The notes under the pieces were generated by a model. That model saw only the letters and a list, made by a program, of their open reading frames with translations. It ran no database searches and was not told the origin of the DNA. The translations under genes and the position numbers were made by a program. Shown piece by piece: positions 61,147 through 64,000 of a stretch of 64,000 nucleotides of DNA (the stretch's first letter is position 1; each line of letters begins with the position of its first letter). Source of the DNA: Bradyrhizobium roseum (GTDB taxonomy: Bacteria > Pseudomonadota > Alphaproteobacteria > Rhizobiales > Xanthobacteraceae); assembly GCF_030413175.1 (NCBI RefSeq), contig NZ_CP129212.1, positions 2,790,001 to 2,854,000 of the forward strand. Direction: 5' to 3'.

Positions 61147-62454
61147 TCAGCCGATCAGGGCTTCGTCTTTTGTTTCCCGCGCGGCAAGGGCCGCCCACAG
61201 CGTGATCAGCGCGATCCCGATCATCATGATCGAGACACCCGCCGTTCCGCCGAGATATCCGACCAGCGCCGTTGCGATGATCGGCGAGAAGCCGCCGCCG
61301 ATCGCGGCCGCGACCTGGAAGCCGAACGACGCGCCGCTATAGCGCACGCGCGGACCGAACAGTTCCGGGAAGTAGGTCGACTCCAGTCCGAACATCATGC
61401 CGTGGCCGAAGTTCATGGCGATGATGATCGCCGTCGTCACCAGCGCGACACTCTTGGTCTCCAGCATCCAGAACAGCGGAAATGCGAAGGCCATCGTGAA
61501 GATCGCGCCCAATATGAAGAGGGGGCGTCGCCCGATCTTGTCCGATAGCCATCCGAACATCGGCAGCGTCAGCAGCTCGAACAGCGCCGCATACATCACG
61601 GCGTCGAGCAGCAACTGCTTGGGCATATCCAGCTTCGTGGTCGCGTAGACGACGACGAACACCGTCAGCATGTAGACCCACGACACTTCCGACAGTTTCA
61701 GGCCCACGGCGATCAGGAAGGTTTTGAAGTTCTTGCCGACGACTTCGCCGACCGGGTTGCTCGAGAACGAGTCTGTGGCTTTCATCCGTTCGAACACCGG
61801 GGTCTCCGGAACCCTGGACCGGATGAACGTGCCGAGCCCGAGCAGGACGATGCTGGCCAGGAAGGGGATGCGCCAGCCCCAGGACTGGAAATCGGCCTCG
61901 GGAAGTTTTGTCGCGAGCGCAAACACCAGCGATGCCAGCACCAGCCCGATCGGGAATCCGATTTGAACGAAACTGCCGTAGAATCCGCGCTTGTCGGCCG
62001 GCGAATGCTCGATCACCATCAGCGAAGCGCCGCCCCACTCGCCGCCAAGGCCGATGCCCTGAACGATGCGCAGCAGGATGAGGAGGATGGGAGCGAGCAC
62101 GCCGATCGACGCGTAGTTCGGCAGCAGGCCGATGCAGAACGTGCTCAGCCCCATGATGAACATGGTCAGCACCAGCATCGATTTGCGGCCGAGCCGGTCG
62201 CCGAAATGACCGAACAGCGCGCCGCCGAGCGGACGCGCGAGAAAACCGACGGCATAGGTCCCGAGCGCCGCCAGTGTTCCGGCGAGGGGGTCGACGGTCG
62301 GAAAGAATGCCTTGTTGAACACCAGCGCCGCGGCCGTTGCATAGATCAGGAAATCATACCACTCGATGATGGTGCCGACGCTGCTCGCAAACACGATCGA
62401 TCGCATTTTCGAGCCAGCCGTTCGGGTGTCAGTCATAGTCGCCGCGATGCTCAT
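61147..62454 (-). CDS. MFS transporter, MHS (metabolite:H+ symporter) family
   Basis: A 435-residue symporter with about 12 membrane segments. IIEWYDFLIYATAAALVF is characteristic of the ShiA/ProP-like MHS group, and the loop motif GHFGDRLGRKSML lies between helices 2 and 3 with a second copy at GWLSDKIGRRPL. Members import organic acids, betaines or shikimate. ATG 62454 is preceded by a GGGAGTGGGG stretch. It heads the operon, has a strong sigma-54-like promoter at 62523 and a perfect palindrome at 62488 just after the predicted start site. Confidence 0.92.
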   Translation of the reverse strand: MSIAATMTDTRTAGSKMRSIVFASSVGTIIEWYDFLIYATAAALVFNKAFFPTVDPLAGTLAALGTYAVGFLARPLGGALFGHFGDRLGRKSMLVLTMFIMGLSTFCIGLLPNYASIGVLAPILLILLRIVQGIGLGGEWGGASLMVIEHSPADKRGFYGSFVQIGFPIGLVLASLVFALATKLPEADFQSWGWRIPFLASIVLLGLGTFIRSRVPETPVFERMKATDSFSSNPVGEVVGKNFKTFLIAVGLKLSEVSWVYMLTVFVVVYATTKLDMPKQLLLDAVMYAALFELLTLPMFGWLSDKIGRRPLFILGAIFTMAFAFPLFWMLETKSVALVTTAIIIAMNFGHGMMFGLESTYFPELFGPRVRYSGASFGFQVAAAIGGGFSPIIATALVGYLGGTAGVSIMMIGIALITLWAALAARETKDEALIG

Positions 62455-62487
62455 TTCCCCACTCCCGGTTGAAAGCCAGAGGAACAA

Positions 62488-62503
62488 TTCCTCTTTAGAG
62501 GAA
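62488..62503. promoter_or_regulatory. Probable XRE-cupin operator at the MFS promoter
   Basis: A perfect palindrome, TTCCTCT-TT-AGAGGAA, 34 nt upstream of the MFS ATG and just downstream of the sigma-54-like promoter, where a bound repressor would block transcription. Confidence 0.6.
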
Positions 62504-62522
62504 GCTTTTCCAATGTAGTGGA

Positions 62523-62538
62523 TGCAAGGGGCGTGCCG
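62523..62538 (-). promoter_or_regulatory. Sigma-54-like promoter of the MFS operon
   Basis: On the - strand CGGCACGCCCCTTGCA matches the consensus GGCACG-N4-TTGCA exactly, with GG-N10-GC spacing, about 70 nt before ATG 62454. It is the best match in the window. The rest of 62455-62760 has no gene. Confidence 0.7.
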
Positions 62539-62741
62539 GGAATACCCTCTGCGCTTTCGGACTCACGCCGGTTCAATGATGAGTTTTGATGCGCCAGATG
62601 CTCAAAATGAACGCATTGCGGCTGAAAAATCGGACGTGGAAGTTCTTAGCCGCTACAGCCGATGATCGGGTGAGACGTGTCCGGGCGGCTTGATCGCCGC
62701 GCCGGGCTGTTGGTGTATGGGTGCGCTCATAGGGGAATAAT

Positions 62742-62757
62742 TTCCACTTTGAGTGGA
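62742..62757. promoter_or_regulatory. Related palindrome next to the regulator stop
   Basis: TCCACT-TTG-AGTGGA (62743-62757) resembles the 62488 palindrome but with a 3-nt spacer. It begins 3 nt past the regulator stop, so it may be a second upstream operator for the MFS operon or a weak terminator stem. Confidence 0.4.
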
Positions 62758-62760
62758 GCG

Positions 62761-63348
62761 TCAGCGCACTTTCGAGGTGTCGATCACCAGAAAATACTCG
62801 CACTGGGTCTTGCCGAGGTTCAGGAAGGAGTGGTCGGCGTCCGCCTGGAAATACAGCGAGTCGCCCTGGCTCAGCGTGACCCGCTGATCGCCGATCGTGG
62901 CGCGCATCCGGCCGCGCAGGACGTAAATGTATTCCTCGACGCCGCGGCGATGCGCGACGAAATTGCCGGTCTCGGCCTCGGGCGGCAGCGTATTGAGCAC
63001 CCAGTCGATGCCGCGTCCCGGCAGTACCGGCGAAATGCATCGGCGCAGGAAACCGGATTCATCGTCCTTCAACACGGGCTGGCGCCCGGCCGGGATGTGA
63101 ACGATCTCGCGCTCTACCGCAGGCGCCATCAACTGCGAGAAAGTGACGCCCAATGCCTCCGCCAGCTTTGACAGGATCACGGTCGACGGGACCGTCTCGC
63201 AGCGCTCGATCTTGGATATCATCGAGCGGCTGACGCCCGACGCATCGGCCAGCATTTCGAGGGAGAAGTGGTTCTTCTTGCGAAAATGGCGGATCTCGTC
63301 GGCCAAGACCGAAAGCTGAGAATTATCGGGGATATGTTCAGTACTCAA
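62761..63348 (-). CDS. XRE family regulator with cupin sensor domain
   Basis: A 195-residue regulator: HTH_3 domain at about 15-72 (LADEIRHFRKKNHFSLEMLADASGVSRSMISKIERCETVPS) and a C-terminal cupin at about 105-190 (GVEEYIYVLRGRMRATIGDQRVTLSQGDSLYFQADADHSF). Such PuuR-like proteins repress catabolic operons for amines and related compounds and are released by the substrate. The start is TTG 63348 (no suitable ATG), so the exact N-terminus is uncertain. It lies upstream of the MFS operon in the same direction and shares palindrome-like sites with it. Confidence 0.9.
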   Translation of the reverse strand: MSTEHIPDNSQLSVLADEIRHFRKKNHFSLEMLADASGVSRSMISKIERCETVPSTVILSKLAEALGVTFSQLMAPAVEREIVHIPAGRQPVLKDDESGFLRRCISPVLPGRGIDWVLNTLPPEAETGNFVAHRRGVEEYIYVLRGRMRATIGDQRVTLSQGDSLYFQADADHSFLNLGKTQCEYFLVIDTSKVR

Positions 63349-63376
63349 AGTCGCGAATCCCTTGATCCTTACGCAT

Positions 63377-63392
63377 GCCCTTTTTAGAGGCT
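63377..63392. promoter_or_regulatory. Degenerate operator upstream of the XRE-cupin gene
   Basis: CCTTT-TT-AGAGG here matches the 62488 palindrome at 11 of 16 positions with the same TT spacer, about 30 nt upstream of the TTG start, a position suited to autoregulation. Confidence 0.35.
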
Positions 63393-63527
63393 TTATAGGC
63401 CTCCGAGCAATCTGTGTGGCGATTTGCGATGCACGGCCGTCGCCCGGACAAGATTACCGTTCGGTTTCGGCCGCCAGATCGCAGTTGCAGACCGCGTGGC
63501 AACCTGCTGCACTGACGCCTGTCGGGT

Positions 63528-63543
63528 TGGCATATCCCTTGCT
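63528..63543 (+). promoter_or_regulatory. Sigma-54-like promoter of the last binding-protein gene
   Basis: TGGCATATCCCTTGCT has GG-N10-GC spacing and differs from TGGCAC-N5-TTGCT at one base, 52 nt upstream of ATG 63595. It closely resembles the site at 42778. Confidence 0.6.
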
Positions 63544-63594
63544 TTTAAGTTGATGTTCTCATTTGGAAAACTTGGCAAAACGAGGAATTGGTCG

Positions 63595-64000
63595 ATGAGC
63601 GTTACAGGATCCAGGCGTCTGCTTGCGGTGGTGGCCATCGCCGCGTGTTCACTGGCAGCCGGATCGGCACAGGCGCAAACGCGCGCCGAGACGTTGCGCT
63701 ACGTGACCGGGGCATCCGTCAACACGCTCGATCCGAACATTCCCGGCTCGACCCGCGAAGCCTTTGCCGTCAGTCTCAGCACCTACGACCGGCTGGTTTC
63801 GTTCGGCCGCAAGCAGCTCAACGGCAAATGGGTGTTCGATCTCGGCAAGATCACCGGCGAACTGGCGGAATCCTACGAGGTCAGTCCCGACGGACTAAAG
63901 ATGACGTTCCGCCTGCGCAAGGACGCCAAATTCCAGGACGGCTCGCCGGTCACGGCTGATGATGTCAAATGGTCGCTGGACCGGGTGGTTACCGCGCCGG
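63595..64000 (+). CDS. Family-5 ABC transporter substrate-binding protein (partial)
   Basis: The first 135 codons of a gene cut by the right window edge. The Sec signal is SRRLLAVVAIAACSLAAGSAQAQ. Then come YVTGASVNTLDPNIPGSTREAF, LAESYEVSPDGLKMTFRLRKDAKFQDGSPVTADDVKWSLDRV, the hallmark N-terminal part of dipeptide/oligopeptide-type binding proteins. GAGGAA ends 7 nt before ATG 63595. It is the fourth such binding protein in the window and probably starts another transporter operon to the right. Confidence 0.9.
   Translation, partial: MSVTGSRRLLAVVAIAACSLAAGSAQAQTRAETLRYVTGASVNTLDPNIPGSTREAFAVSLSTYDRLVSFGRKQLNGKWVFDLGKITGELAESYEVSPDGLKMTFRLRKDAKFQDGSPVTADDVKWSLDRVVTAP

Overview
The window is GC-rich, densely packed DNA with many ATGA/GTGA/TTGA start-stop overlaps, Tat-type and Sec-type periplasmic binding proteins in large numbers, an Omp25-like porin, and dispersed palindromic repeats of the kind common in Bradyrhizobium and its relatives. 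It is most likely chromosomal DNA of a Bradyrhizobium-type alphaproteobacterium (inference from gene content and style; no rRNA or tRNA gene is present to confirm it).

Layout. 1-6.4 kb: an SDR/SnoaL-like pair with a divergent LysR regulator, a decayed catalase-related gene, a FAH-fold hydrolase/Gfo-Idh oxidoreductase pair and a CPBP membrane protease. 6.4-10.2 kb: an accessory patch of small proteins (a His-rich protein, two orphan membrane proteins between 116-bp direct repeats, a Gly/Tyr-rich secreted protein) and an outer-membrane barrel. 10.4-18 kb: an orphan LivJ-type binding protein, an IorAB-type molybdenum hydroxylase, and a Rieske protein followed by a PQQ alcohol dehydrogenase. 18-27.4 kb: histidine utilization (hutC-hutF divergent from hutI-hutH-hutU) with a NitT/TauT-type ABC transporter downstream of hutC. 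27.5-33.2 kb: a Cys/Met-type PLP enzyme, an oligopeptide-type binding protein with a GMC oxidoreductase, and a LysR regulator. 33.3-48.4 kb: a long + strand run that joins a carbamoylase-type nitrilase, a polar amino-acid ABC transporter with two binding proteins, a NodB-fold hydrolase, two amidohydrolases, two more family-5 binding proteins and one complete Dpp-type permease/ATPase set. 48.4-51.5 kb: upp, urc4 and urc1, the core of the URC uracil-catabolic pathway. 52-58.6 kb: a second carbamoylase, a hydantoin-racemase-like protein, a D-hydantoinase/dihydropyrimidinase, an epimerase, an SDR and a flavin monooxygenase. 58.6-62.5 kb: a - strand operon MFS-PfpI-RidA-MOSC-PDR reductase, then an XRE-cupin regulator, and finally the start of another family-5 binding protein that runs off the right edge.

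How it fits together. Most of the right two-thirds looks like one nitrogen-scavenging region: histidine, uracil, hydantoins/cyclic amides and N-carbamoyl compounds are imported, ring-opened and deaminated. Six sequences with the GG-N10-GC layout of sigma-54 promoters lie in front of transporter, hydantoinase and MFS genes, which would place much of the region under nitrogen control. The observations I rate highest are the compact URC cluster (with an Asp-to-Ser change in the Upp PRPP loop), the coupled MOSC plus PDR-reductase genes next to RidA, the set of sigma-54-like promoters, the XRE-cupin operator candidates, and a PQQ dehydrogenase with a lanthanide-type Asp pair but no vicinal disulfide.
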